From assembly GCA_024276675.1 (NCBI GenBank), contig JAJRWT010000060.1:1-64000 (forward strand): a DNA stretch of 64,000 bases, written 5' to 3'. Position numbers and translations under genes: made by a program. Shown here one piece after another: positions 1-9,113 of the stretch (the first letter of the stretch is position 1; the number at the start of each line of letters is the position of its first letter). The stretch comes from Myxococcota bacterium. GTDB taxonomy: Bacteria; Myxococcota_A; UBA796; JAFGLY01. A model generated the notes under the pieces. It worked only from the letters and a program-made list of their open reading frames with translations. It was not told where the DNA came from and did not search any database.

Positions 1-192
1 AGAACCCATGCGATCCTCGATCTCCAGAAAGGTGTCGTAGTCGATCCAGTTGAGCCGGTTGTCGAGGTACTCGGGACTGTACGGCAGACGGTCCTGGATC
101 TTCCTGCGGGAAATCCCGTGGGACTCCAGGTAATCGTAGAAAAAGGTCAGGGCCAGGCAGCTCAGGTGCTTCCTGTCTTCGTCGGGGGACAT
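1..192 (-). CDS. N-terminal fragment of probable signal-transduction protein (runs off window)
   Basis: Only the first 64 codons are in the window. The reading frame starts at an ATG whose complement is 190-192 and is open to base 1. The peptide has a helical opening and a segment PYSPEYLDNRLNWIDYDTF. From memory this resembles a short domain found at the N-terminus of histidine kinases and cyclases of deltaproteobacteria and spirochaetes, so a signalling protein is the best guess. It begins 3 bases after the stop of the PilZ protein gene, so the two are probably co-transcribed. No catalytic domain is visible, so the function is not established. Confidence 0.5.
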   Translation of the reverse strand, partial: MSPDEDRKHLSCLALTFFYDYLESHGISRRKIQDRLPYSPEYLDNRLNWIDYDTFLEIEDRMGS

Positions 193-195
193 TGA

Positions 196-2277
196 CTACC
201 TCAGGACTGGAACACGCCGAGGAACCGTGCTCTCAAAGAGGTACTCTATAAAGTCCGGAAGTATCTTGACGGATATGACCCACATGAACCCGGGCCCCAG
301 ATCGGCAAGACCAGCTTTGTTGGCGACGTTTCTTTCGTTGCTCTCTGAAAAACAGGTGAAGACTTCCCTACCCTTGGACAGGTACCAGACTCGTGCTTCG
401 TCCAGCAGGTAGGGATAGGTGTCCTCGGCGCCAGGTCGCAAGCTGAACAGACGAACACCGTCCAACAGGCGAAACAGGTTGAGCCCGGCGGATCCCAACT
501 CCATGATGCATGCTGCCAGCAGCTCCCCGGAGTACTTCTCGCGGGCTATCAGCAAACTCCGCTCCCGGTGTAAACCCGCATCGTTCATCTTGCGCTTGAG
601 TTCTTCCATGTAGAAACGAGACATGGTGAGATCCAGGGCACTCAGATACGCCCTCTGCCTGACACGCTTGATGCTGGACAGTAGCAGTTCCAACTCCCCC
701 TCCCTGGGGGGACCAATCTCCAGCATGGATGGCCTGGGCAACCTGGCCCTGAAGCACGAGGCCTCCATGAGGTTGAAAGGCTGGACGAAGGCGAGCCCGC
801 TGGAACGATTCCGGGAGGCAAAATCGTCGTGGACCATGTGGTTCCATGAGACGTGTTCCTCCGCGTACGCCAACAGCCACCTGCTGTCGGGATCCCCCTG
901 GGCGTGTTCGAAGGCGTGCAGGTAGATGTCTCTCAGGATCTTGCGGCTTTGAACGTTTGAAGGGCGCTTCCGGGGATGTAGAGCCAGTTGGTGACCAAGC
1001 CAGGTACCGTGGTAGATCTTTGTCATGGACACCGTGGCGACGGTTCCCCTGGGTGAGGGCCATACCACCATGGAACCCACCTGTGGCGAGCTGCGAAAGG
1101 CTCGGCTCACGTTGGAAAAGTGCTTCTTCAAAGGCGCAAAACTCTTGGGGTTCTTGCCAGAGAGCGCAAAATAGCCTGACTCGGTATAGACGTCCCACAC
1201 ATCGTCGGTCCAGAAAGCGCCGTTGGCGGTCGTGGGGTAGAGAAACTGCTCGAAGAAACCGACCCATGGATCTTCGGGGGCGTAGCCCTCTATTCGAACT
1301 CCGCAGACAGCCCGCCCGGAACCGTCCCTGTTGTCCAGTGGCACCCAACTCACCTTCCCCTTGATCGTCACTCCATCGTGCCCTGGCCCCTGAACCTGGA
1401 TTTCGCCCAGCTCCATGCCTGGATAGAGCACGTTTGCAATGGGGTCGGCCTCGAAACCCATCCCCTCACGCGAGACATCCACGAGGGGAGCCCTCACGGT
1501 CATGCCCGAAAACTGCGGGTGCCGGAACGAAACCTGGTAGCCGGAAGGCGCCTCCGTTCTTCTCCACCTGCGCCTTCGGAACACTTCGACTCTCGAGGGT
1601 ACTGGAAAAGCCACGCCGCCCTGGATACGCCGGATGCGTATCACCATGAAGCGGTAGTGGAAATGGCAGCCTGACATCTCCACAGTGAACGGCGGCCTGA
1701 CAAAGAAACCGTCCATGGCGCAGCGGAGGGGCATGTCGCTCTCGGGCTCGATCCCCGTGACTCGCAGCTCCCCTGAAAACCCCTTCTCCGTGTAGATCCG
1801 ACCAACTCCCGTCTCGCTGAAGATGGCGCGTATCGCCCTGCGAATGCGCGGCGCCCCATCGATGATCTCACGACGCATGGGAGGATTTGCGTGAAGCACG
1901 ATGAGGTCATCCCTGTAGAGCTTGCGAATGACCACCATGATCTCTCTGGCACGTTCCAGTGAAACGTCCCTCAATGCCACGGCAGCAAAAGAGGGGCGCC
2001 CCGCGGAGTTGTATTCGATGGTTCCAAGCAATCCGTGGAGGGGACCGATCTCGATGCTGCCCAGGCACAGGGTGAGGTCCATGGACTGGCCTTGCCTGAA
2101 TCCATCGTAGTTGCCCGGCCCCAGCCAGATTCTCGAAGGACATAGCCGCCTTATGGGGTTGGTAGCCCCGTTGGCCCCGTTGATGCGAGCCAGCACCCGC
2201 CCACCTGGAAACCTGACAAAGTAGCCCAGCCCATGCAGGGTGCGGCCGTGAAGATCAGAAAGATATACGCTTTCCAT
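196..2277 (-). CDS. PilZ domain protein with GNAT-like C-terminal region
   Basis: 693-residue probable c-di-GMP-responsive protein. An arginine-rich patch (residues 234-240) followed by DVSREGMGFE (267-276) matches the RxxxR and D/NxSxxG signature by which PilZ domains bind c-di-GMP. The 200 residues before it could be a YcgR-N-like or unknown domain. The C-terminal 300 residues have the look of an acyl-CoA N-acyltransferase (GNAT) fold, with a late segment SNERNVANKAGLADLG typical of the GNAT C-terminal helix region; this is a pattern judgement. No signal peptide or membrane segment is seen, so it is probably cytoplasmic. The upstream gap (2278-2498) is AT-rich and may carry its promoter. 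The target is unknown. Confidence 0.7.
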   Translation of the reverse strand: MESVYLSDLHGRTLHGLGYFVRFPGGRVLARINGANGATNPIRRLCPSRIWLGPGNYDGFRQGQSMDLTLCLGSIEIGPLHGLLGTIEYNSAGRPSFAAVALRDVSLERAREIMVVIRKLYRDDLIVLHANPPMRREIIDGAPRIRRAIRAIFSETGVGRIYTEKGFSGELRVTGIEPESDMPLRCAMDGFFVRPPFTVEMSGCHFHYRFMVIRIRRIQGGVAFPVPSRVEVFRRRRWRRTEAPSGYQVSFRHPQFSGMTVRAPLVDVSREGMGFEADPIANVLYPGMELGEIQVQGPGHDGVTIKGKVSWVPLDNRDGSGRAVCGVRIEGYAPEDPWVGFFEQFLYPTTANGAFWTDDVWDVYTESGYFALSGKNPKSFAPLKKHFSNVSRAFRSSPQVGSMVVWPSPRGTVATVSMTKIYHGTWLGHQLALHPRKRPSNVQSRKILRDIYLHAFEHAQGDPDSRWLLAYAEEHVSWNHMVHDDFASRNRSSGLAFVQPFNLMEASCFRARLPRPSMLEIGPPREGELELLLSSIKRVRQRAYLSALDLTMSRFYMEELKRKMNDAGLHRERSLLIAREKYSGELLAACIMELGSAGLNLFRLLDGVRLFSLRPGAEDTYPYLLDEARVWYLSKGREVFTCFSESNERNVANKAGLADLGPGFMWVISVKILPDFIEYLFESTVPRRVPVLR

Positions 2278-2498
2278 GGCTGTTTACGCTGCCCATTCCT
2301 GTTTTCGGTCGACGGGTGATGGTACACGCTGACGGGGGAGAGCTGTGTCGTCTTTCTCCTGTTACCGTAAATTGCTTTATTAATTATATTACTCCACAAC
2401 AAGAAACAAGTTCAAGCAGCCGCCCCAGGTTCGAACCGAGGCGAGGCTTCAAGACAGCGAGAGCAACGGGCCGAACCGGTCTTTTCAGTTGCAGCTTT

Positions 2499-3761
2499 TC
2501 ATCGGCGCCAGAGCAGCTCCCGCATGAACTCGCCGCCCTGCAAGGCCCCCATTGAACCACCCATTGCAGCCAGTTCGTGGAACCGGCTCTGCGAATCAGG
2601 AGGGCGATCCGGATCGGCTATGAGTACGGGAACCGGCTCTCCTACGTGATCTCCTCGCTCCACCGGGGTCAGGTGGTCCGAGAGTACCGCTATGACGGTC
2701 TTCCAGCCCTTTCCGGCAATGCCCTCGACAAAGGGCCCAAGGAGCCTTCCGTCGGCGGATTCCAGGCAGTGGATCTTCAATCCCAGGTCACGAGCGTGAC
2801 CGGCTTCATCGGGGCCCTCCAGGTGTACGAAGACCAGGTCGTGGTCCTGGAGCGCCGAGATTGCCGCTCGGCCCTTGGCTTCGTAGTCGGTGTCGAAAAG
2901 GCCGGTGGCTCCTTCCACGTGGATGGATGTCATGCCGGCATGACTACCCAGGCCATGGATCAGGTCGACCGCAGAGATCACCGCTCCGCTTATCCCGAAA
3001 CGCTGCTGCAGGGTGTCCATGCTGGGTTTGCGCCCCGGAGCCCAGGGCCAGATACACGAGGCAGGAACTTTGCCGGCGCGCCCGCGAGCCAAGTTTACGG
3101 GATGGGCTGCCAGCAACGAAAAAGAACGCCGCACCATTCCGTTGAGGATGGCTGCGGTTTCCAGCGAATCGGTTTCCTGGTGTGATGGTTCTCCCGCGTG
3201 GGAATCGAGGGGCGTAATTTCCAGCTCGGAAACCGGGCGCCCCACGTTGTCGTGGGGTGGGTGGCAGCGAAGGCGGTGGGAGAAGCGGGAACCCCGCATG
3301 ACAAGCAGATGCCGGTAGCTGTTGCCCAGGTGCAACTCCACACCGGGTGGACAGAGTTCCTGGCCCAGATCCGCCAACAGGGCGGCGGCTTCGGCAGTGG
3401 AAATGTGACCAGAGCTGTGATCCTTCACGAGCCCGTCTCGTACGGCGATGAGGTTGCATCGCATGGCAACATCGGAGTCGCCAAGCTCCACGCCCAGGCT
3501 TGCCGCCTCCAACACCCCCCTGCCCTGGTAGGTCTTCCGAGGGTCGTAGCCCAGGACCGACAGGTTGGCCACGGCGCTGTCGGGAGTCATGCCCGCGGGA
3601 ACGGTGCTCAGGGTTCCCAAGCGCCCGCTCCTGGCCAGCGCGTCCAGCTCCGGCATGCGGGCCACGGCAAGAGGAGTGAGCCCACCCAGCCGCTCCATGG
3701 GCAGATCCGCCGCGCCATCCAGCAGGAATATGGCGTACTTGACTGGCTTGTTGACACTCAC
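2499..3761 (-). CDS. apgM: ApgM-type 2,3-bisphosphoglycerate-independent phosphoglycerate mutase / candidate homoserine kinase analogue
   Basis: Alkaline-phosphatase-superfamily protein of COG3635 type, 420 residues (family about 400). Seen: DGAADLP near the N-terminus, TPDSAVANLSVLGYDP with the putative nucleophile serine, HLEGPDEAGH and SDHLTPVERGDH as metal-binding segments. GTG at 3761 was chosen because AGGGGG lies 5 bases upstream and the start overlaps the thrC stop. A longer open frame would overlap thrC heavily. The family is annotated as phosphoglycerate mutase. In several bacteria lacking ThrB it sits beside threonine genes and has been proposed as a functional homoserine kinase. 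The tight coupling to thrC, with no ThrB seen here, favours that reading; it is an inference. Confidence 0.85.
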   Translation of the reverse strand: MSVNKPVKYAIFLLDGAADLPMERLGGLTPLAVARMPELDALARSGRLGTLSTVPAGMTPDSAVANLSVLGYDPRKTYQGRGVLEAASLGVELGDSDVAMRCNLIAVRDGLVKDHSSGHISTAEAAALLADLGQELCPPGVELHLGNSYRHLLVMRGSRFSHRLRCHPPHDNVGRPVSELEITPLDSHAGEPSHQETDSLETAAILNGMVRRSFSLLAAHPVNLARGRAGKVPASCIWPWAPGRKPSMDTLQQRFGISGAVISAVDLIHGLGSHAGMTSIHVEGATGLFDTDYEAKGRAAISALQDHDLVFVHLEGPDEAGHARDLGLKIHCLESADGRLLGPFVEGIAGKGWKTVIAVLSDHLTPVERGDHVGEPVPVLIADPDRPPDSQSRFHELAAMGGSMGALQGGEFMRELLWRR

Positions 3762-3762
3762 A

Positions 3763-5136
3763 TCAGCCCCCTGGAAAGCGATCCACCAGCTCCGCCCTGA
3801 ACTGGCGGTAGTCCACTTCCAGAGATTCACAGTACTCCGGGAGCGAGTCCACCCTGGCCAGGCCGGGAGGTGTTTGAGGTTCGACTCCGGTGAGACGACG
3901 CAGCTCGTCGGGGAACTTGGCGGGATGCGCAGTCTCCAGGCTGACCGCCAGGGTATCCGGGGGGGTCTCTCCGCTGGCAAAGAAGGCATCCAGGCCAGCC
4001 CAGCCCACGGCGCCGTGGGGTTCCAGGAGCACCGAGTGCCGACGCCACGCGGTGGCGATGGTGTCGCGAGTCTGCTGGTCGTCGATGGATATGGCCCACA
4101 TGTCGGCACGGATACGGTCCATATCCGGTAGCTCCAGAAGCTCTCCCGACTCGGTCAGGCGCCCTCCGTAGAGGTGCACCAGCCGGGCCAGGTTGGACGG
4201 ATGCCCCACGTTCATGGCGTTGGATATGCAGACCCGCGAGGGTTCCAGCCTGGAGTAGGAAGCGGTGGAGAAGAAACGCGGGACTTCGTCGTTGGCGTTG
4301 GTAGCCACTACGAAGCGTTCCACCGGCACACCACAGCGAGCCGCCAGGAGTCCACCCACCAGGTCACCGAAGTTACCGCAGGGTACCGAAAACACGATGG
4401 GCTCGCCGGCATCCACGTCGGCAAGCTGCACGTACGAATACACGTAGTAGACCGACTGGGGGAGCAGCCGCCCGATGTTGATGGAGTTGGCGGAGGAGAG
4501 GCGTATTCCCGACAGCAGTGGGTCCACGAAGGCTTTCTTGACCATGGCCTGGCAGTCGTCAAACTTGCCCGACACGGCAAACGTACTGACGTTTCCACCG
4601 ATGGTGGTCATCTGGCGCCGCTGCCTGGGAGAGACTTCGTCCACCGGGAAGAGCACGACCACGTCCACACCGGGGACACCGGCAAAGGCCCGTGCCACGG
4701 CGCTGCCGGTGTCGCCCGATGTGGCCGTGAGGATCACCAGGCGCTCATCGCCGGGCTTGACGAGGCGCCCCATGAGCCTAGCCATCATGCGAGCAGCGAA
4801 ATCCTTGAAGGAGGCGGTGGGGCCGCGATCCAGCCTTAGCAGGTGGCGCCTGCGGTGGACCCGCTCCAGGGGCACCGGAAAGTCGTAGGCATCGTGGCAG
4901 ATGGCCTCCAGGTCGGCATCGTCCAGCAGACCGGCCGTGTATTGGCGCAACACGGCGAAGGCCACTTCGGGGTAGGTTCGGCCCACCAACTCCCTGAGTT
5001 GGGCCCTTGAGAACGTGGGGAAACGCGCCGGGAGAAAAAGCCCCCCATCTGGTGCCAGACCCATGAGCAGGGCATCGGCCAGGCCGCATGTTCCGGCCTC
5101 GCGGTTGGTGCTCAAAAACAGTATGGTATCCCGCAC
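3763..5136 (-). CDS. thrC: Threonine synthase
   Basis: Pyridoxal-phosphate enzyme converting O-phosphohomoserine to threonine. The 457-residue length and the N-terminal block (PDGGLFLP, then TYPEVAFAVL) fit the long bacterial/yeast-type threonine synthases. The PLP lysine is K111 in GPTASFKDFAA, the phosphate-binding loop is TSGDTGSA, and HPSNLARLVHLYGG is also a family block. The start is GTG at 5136; the next methionine would remove conserved sequence. It lies 60 bp after the cystathionine synthase/lyase gene and its stop meets the ApgM-family start, so the three are probably one operon. Cytoplasmic. Confidence 0.95.
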   Translation of the reverse strand: MRDTILFLSTNREAGTCGLADALLMGLAPDGGLFLPARFPTFSRAQLRELVGRTYPEVAFAVLRQYTAGLLDDADLEAICHDAYDFPVPLERVHRRRHLLRLDRGPTASFKDFAARMMARLMGRLVKPGDERLVILTATSGDTGSAVARAFAGVPGVDVVVLFPVDEVSPRQRRQMTTIGGNVSTFAVSGKFDDCQAMVKKAFVDPLLSGIRLSSANSINIGRLLPQSVYYVYSYVQLADVDAGEPIVFSVPCGNFGDLVGGLLAARCGVPVERFVVATNANDEVPRFFSTASYSRLEPSRVCISNAMNVGHPSNLARLVHLYGGRLTESGELLELPDMDRIRADMWAISIDDQQTRDTIATAWRRHSVLLEPHGAVGWAGLDAFFASGETPPDTLAVSLETAHPAKFPDELRRLTGVEPQTPPGLARVDSLPEYCESLEVDYRQFRAELVDRFPGG

Positions 5137-5196
5137 GGTTCACTGCTCCAATCTTCGGAGGTTCCAAGATTCGCCTGGTGGATGAAACAAGACCGA

Positions 5197-6339
5197 TCAG
5201 AGGGATTCCAGGGCCTGCTCCAGGTCCTGGATGATGTCGTCGGCGGCTTCGATCCCCACCGACAGGCGCACGAGACCGTCGGTGAGCCCACGGGTAAGTC
5301 GCTCCTGCCGGGGCACATCTACATGGGTCATGGTGGCCGGGTGGGTGATCATGGTTTCGACCGCACCCAGGCTTTCGGCCAGGCTGCACAGGCGCACACC
5401 GTTGAGGAGCTTCTTCCCCGCGGGGATGCCGCCCTTCAACTCGAAGGAGATCATGCCGCCGAAGTTCTTCATCTGGCGGCTCGCCACGCTGTGCCCCGGG
5501 TGGCTTGGCAGCCCGGGGTAGGTGACCCTGGCCACCTTGGGATGCTGCTGGAGGAACTTGGCGGTTTTCATGGCGTTGGCGCAATGGCGCTCCATGCGCA
5601 GGGAGAGGGTCTTCACGCCCATCAGGGTGAGCCAGCAGTCGAAGGGACTTGGAACCGCGCCGATGGACTTCTGGAAGAAGTGGAAGCGATCGGCCAGCTC
5701 GTCGTTGTTGGTGAGGACCACTCCACCGATGAGCTGGTTGTGGCCGCTCATGTACTTGGTGGTGCTGTGAACCACGATATCGCAGCCGAAATCCAGGGGC
5801 CGCAGAAGAGCCGGCGTGGCGAAGGTGGAGTCCACACCCAACAGGATATCGTGCTGGTCTGCGATGCTGGCAATGGCTGACAGGTCGGTGATCTTTAGCA
5901 GGGGATTGGTGGGCGTTTCTACCCAGATGAGGCGGGTCTGGGGCCGGATGGCCTGGCTCACCCGGGCGGGTTCTGAGGAATCCACGTAGGTGAAGCTCAG
6001 ACCCTGGCGGGTGAGGATCTGGTTGAAGAGACGGGAGACACCGCCGTAGACGTCGTCGCTGCTGACCACATGGTCACCCGCGGAGAGGAGCTTCAACACC
6101 GAGTCCACCGCCGACATGCCCGAGGCGAAGGCCACGGCGTGAGCAGCGCCCTCGATCCCTGCCAGGCAACGCTCCATGGTCTGCCTGGTGGGATTGGAGG
6201 AGCGCGTGTAGTCGAATCCCTTGTTACGACCCACCTGCTCCAGGACATAGGTGGCGCTCTGGTAGACCGGCGGCACGATGGCGCCGGTGCTGGGATCGGG
6301 TTCGATACCCCAACGGACGACCTTTGTGTCGAAATGCAT
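5197..6339 (-). CDS. Cystathionine gamma-synthase / cystathionine gamma- or beta-lyase (Cys/Met PLP family)
   Basis: PLP-dependent trans-sulfuration enzyme of 380 residues, full length for the family. The PLP lysine is K195 in VVHSTTKYMSGH. Other family blocks are YTRSSNPTRQTMERCLA, FASGMSAVDSVLKLL and the C-terminal MITHPATMTH. The ATG overlaps the TGA of the upstream cystathionine beta-synthase-like gene by one base (TGATG), so translation is coupled. Next to a CBS-like gene and thrC, it could act as synthase (homoserine ester plus cysteine) or as gamma-lyase in reverse trans-sulfuration. Sequence alone does not separate MetB from Mgl/MccB. Confidence 0.93.
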   Translation of the reverse strand: MHFDTKVVRWGIEPDPSTGAIVPPVYQSATYVLEQVGRNKGFDYTRSSNPTRQTMERCLAGIEGAAHAVAFASGMSAVDSVLKLLSAGDHVVSSDDVYGGVSRLFNQILTRQGLSFTYVDSSEPARVSQAIRPQTRLIWVETPTNPLLKITDLSAIASIADQHDILLGVDSTFATPALLRPLDFGCDIVVHSTTKYMSGHNQLIGGVVLTNNDELADRFHFFQKSIGAVPSPFDCWLTLMGVKTLSLRMERHCANAMKTAKFLQQHPKVARVTYPGLPSHPGHSVASRQMKNFGGMISFELKGGIPAGKKLLNGVRLCSLAESLGAVETMITHPATMTHVDVPRQERLTRGLTDGLVRLSVGIEAADDIIQDLEQALESL

Positions 6340-7298
6340 CAGTCCTCCTTGTAGCCCCTGGCCTTCATCCAGTCATCGTTGATGAACTTGGTCATGTAGT
6401 TGCGGACGGAATCAGGCAACAGGCACAGACAATTCTGGCCCTCGCGCAGCCCGGCGGCCTGGCCAAGGGCAGCCCACACCACGGCCCCCGATGAGCCACC
6501 AACCAGGAGACCTTCTTCGCGGATGAGGCGCCTTGCCATGTTGAACGATTCGCCATCCCTGGTCTTGACGTACCGGTCCACCAGGCCATTGTCCAAGACC
6601 TCCGGGAAGAAGTCGTAGCCGATGCCCTCCACGTCGTATGCAAAGACCTGGTCCCCTCCCCCAAGAATGGAGCCCTCCGGGTCCACACCCACTATGACAA
6701 TACCGGGGATGGCCTCCTTGAGCCGCCTGGCCACGCCGGTGACGGTCCCCCCGGTTCCAACTCCTATGACCAACATGGAGAGATCGCCGCCGAAATCCCG
6801 CAGGATTTCTTCGGCGGTGCCGTGGTAGTGGGCGTCGGGGTTGTCACTGTTGGAGTACTGATCCAGGATGTGAGCGCGTGGAAGCTCCCTTTCCAGCTTC
6901 TTGGCCACCTCGATATGGCTTTCGGGGGAGTCCCAGGCGGCCTCGGTGGGGGTCCTGACGATCTCGGCGCCAAGGGCTTCCAACACGGCTTGTTTTTCGT
7001 AGCTCATCTTTTCGGGCATGGTGATGATCATTCGGTAGCCCGCCACCGCCGCGGCCATGGCCATGCCTATGCCCGTGTTCCCGGAGGTGGGCTCGATGAG
7101 GGTGTCGCCAGGCCGGATGCGCCCGGCCTTTTCGGCTTCGCGGATCATCCTGACGCCTATGCGGTCCTTGAGCGAACCGCCGGGATTCAAGAACTCACAC
7201 TTGCCCCACAGGTTGCACTTCAAGGATGCCCCAATCCTGTTCAACCTGACCACGGGGGTATTGCCCACCACGTCCAATATGCTCTCATACCTTGCCAT
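6339..7298 (-). CDS. Cystathionine beta-synthase / cysteine synthase family protein
   Basis: 319-residue beta-family PLP enzyme. The PLP lysine is K44 in GGSLKDRIG, the substrate-loop motif is TSGNTGIG, and GTGGTVTG binds the cofactor phosphate. The ATG at 7298 was chosen because AGGGAG precedes it by about 10 bases and [20 protein letters not shown] is the normal family start. There is no C-terminal CBS-domain pair, as in short bacterial CBS/CysK forms. It is first in the leftward operon with the trans-sulfuration enzyme, thrC and apgM. The partner gene suggests use of homocysteine and serine, but O-acetylserine use cannot be excluded. Confidence 0.9.
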   Translation of the reverse strand: MARYESILDVVGNTPVVRLNRIGASLKCNLWGKCEFLNPGGSLKDRIGVRMIREAEKAGRIRPGDTLIEPTSGNTGIGMAMAAAVAGYRMIITMPEKMSYEKQAVLEALGAEIVRTPTEAAWDSPESHIEVAKKLERELPRAHILDQYSNSDNPDAHYHGTAEEILRDFGGDLSMLVIGVGTGGTVTGVARRLKEAIPGIVIVGVDPEGSILGGGDQVFAYDVEGIGYDFFPEVLDNGLVDRYVKTRDGESFNMARRLIREEGLLVGGSSGAVVWAALGQAAGLREGQNCLCLLPDSVRNYMTKFINDDWMKARGYKED

Positions 7299-7446
7299 TT
7301 CCACACTGCTCCCTGGCGATGCATTGATCGGGCAACACCTGCTCCCCCTGGGCTGACGGCCTGACGACAACCGCCCTGCCACCTGTGGTCAAAGAGGCCC
7401 GAAGATGTACAGCAGGGCCCTGTATAGCACGAAAAACGCTCTCGGT

Positions 7447-9096
7447 TCAGGTTCCGCCGTACAGACTCAGGGACTCGGAACAGATTTCGGCGCTGCCCAG
7501 AGTCGAGAGCAGGCCATCGCTGCGCATGGCCTCCAGCTCCCGCCACTGCGCAGCGGAAGTGGGCGCCACCACGTGCCATCTGCTCTCGGGCTCATACCTC
7601 ATCTGTTGTTCCAGGTTCATGGAGACGCCGTATTTCCTGAAGAACGCGGCACCCTTTCCAGGATTCTTGGCCAGAATCATGTCTCCCTCCCCGATGCCGC
7701 GCTCCCAGCCCCGGGCTTCCACCCTCAGGCAGGGAACTCGGGCCATCAGCTCCAGCAGCAGTTCGGCCTCGCTCCGGAATCCCAACAGGAAGAGATCCTG
7801 GGGCATCTCGCAGGAATCCCCTGAGACATACTCCGCCACGAACTCGGCCGTGGCTGCCGCCCAGCAATCGGGCCTGGGCCCAAGGTACAGGTTGTGGTCC
7901 GTTCCCTGGAAGAGACCCCCGAAATAGGGATCGCCCGCCTGCCAGGCAGGGGCCGCCACCGTTGGCAGCGGAACGTGGCCCAGGATCCGCGGAAATGAAC
8001 GTTGAAGGAGCTGGATCATGGCCACCAACAGGATCCCCCCGGCCGCCATGCCACGTACCCGGCGCCATGAAATCGTGGCGATGCCCGCCGCCAAGATGAT
8101 GGGAAGGGCTGGATGAACCACGGATGCGTAGTAGAAGTTCTTCTTGGGGATGAGCGACAACACCAGCAACGGCCCCGCCGTCCATCCCAGGATCTCCGCC
8201 TTGTATCGACCACGCCACAGGTACAGTACCATGGCCAGCTCCAGGGGCAGGGCCAGCCACGGAGTCAAGCCACGCCAGTACAGGTGGGCAAGGTAGGCGC
8301 CCAGGTGCCGCCAGTGCCACCAAGGAAAAGCTGCCTGGTAGCTGGGGAGTAGAGCCTCGTTGAGATATCGCTCAGTGCTGACGCCGAGTTCCCCTCCCCA
8401 GGGCAGGTCCGCCCACAACCACGCCAGCAGGCAGAGCAAGCCAAGGAGCGGGGCAAGGCCCACGAGGCACGTTACTCTACTCACCTGCTCACCCTGGCCA
8501 TCCCTCCCGAGGATGACGGAGCGCATGAAAGCAGCTCCGGTCATGGAACCCAGCGCCAGAAGCAGCAAGAGGTTGTCGGTGGGAAGTGGGCTGAACATCG
8601 CCGCCGCCCCAAAGACCAGGGCCAGGCCGATGGAGGGCAAGGGGCGACTCAACCCGCGAGAACGCAGCAAGAACAAGGCACCCAGGAGCAAGAGCGGAGC
8701 CTGGGGACCGTAGACATCCCAACGACGGTAGGCAAAGGCCATGACCGGTATGGCTGGCAATAGCGCCGCCGAAAAAAGGCCAGCCCCGACTCCAGCGACG
8801 TGGCGCCCCACCATGAAGGCCAACACCCCCGCCGCCACCGAGGCCAGCAGGACCGAGTAGAGAGTCAGGTCGGAACTCCAGCCCAGCAACGGGTGGAGCG
8901 CCCAGGGCAACAGGGGCAGCAGGCCCTGATCAAGCGTCCATCGCCCATCCTGGAGAAGGCCAGTGAGACCGACGACCTTCTCACAGCAGACGCCCTCCGA
9001 AGAGATGCCGTCCAGCCGGATCCAGACCAGCAGCAGAAAGGCGTGGAACAAAGACACCAACGCCAGGATTGCCAGGTGCCGCCGGTTCCGGGGCAT
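7447..9096 (-). CDS. Polytopic membrane protein, ArnT/PMT-like (GT-C type) glycosyltransferase candidate
   Basis: 549-residue integral membrane protein with a short basic N-terminus and 9-12 hydrophobic segments in the first 370 residues. A soluble, probably extracytoplasmic, tail of about 180 residues follows. The layout (first TM helix, then a loop with acidic residues in RLDGISSEG) is that of GT-C lipid-linked sugar transferases such as the dolichyl-mannosyltransferase/ArnT class. No conserved motif was recognised with certainty. ATG at 9096 was chosen because it follows the upstream stop by 17 bases; the longer frame overlaps the neighbour out of frame. It is the last gene of a run with a pseudokinase-like membrane protein. 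Confidence 0.6.
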   Translation of the reverse strand: MPRNRRHLAILALVSLFHAFLLLVWIRLDGISSEGVCCEKVVGLTGLLQDGRWTLDQGLLPLLPWALHPLLGWSSDLTLYSVLLASVAAGVLAFMVGRHVAGVGAGLFSAALLPAIPVMAFAYRRWDVYGPQAPLLLLGALFLLRSRGLSRPLPSIGLALVFGAAAMFSPLPTDNLLLLLALGSMTGAAFMRSVILGRDGQGEQVSRVTCLVGLAPLLGLLCLLAWLWADLPWGGELGVSTERYLNEALLPSYQAAFPWWHWRHLGAYLAHLYWRGLTPWLALPLELAMVLYLWRGRYKAEILGWTAGPLLVLSLIPKKNFYYASVVHPALPIILAAGIATISWRRVRGMAAGGILLVAMIQLLQRSFPRILGHVPLPTVAAPAWQAGDPYFGGLFQGTDHNLYLGPRPDCWAAATAEFVAEYVSGDSCEMPQDLFLLGFRSEAELLLELMARVPCLRVEARGWERGIGEGDMILAKNPGKGAAFFRKYGVSMNLEQQMRYEPESRWHVVAPTSAAQWRELEAMRSDGLLSTLGSAEICSESLSLYGGT

Positions 9097-9113
9097 TCCC
9101 GCCGATCCGGGCT

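Noticed and set aside
2383..2409. TATAAT-like box with TTGTTT upstream (minus strand) before the PilZ-GNAT gene
   Set aside because: Spacing is 15 bases and the -35 is poor; AT-rich sequence alone is weak evidence for a sigma-70 promoter.
7299..7446. Possible SAM or T-box riboswitch upstream of the sulfur amino-acid operon
   Set aside because: I looked for SAM-I-type and T-box signatures in the leftward leader and saw none; structure search would be needed to be sure.
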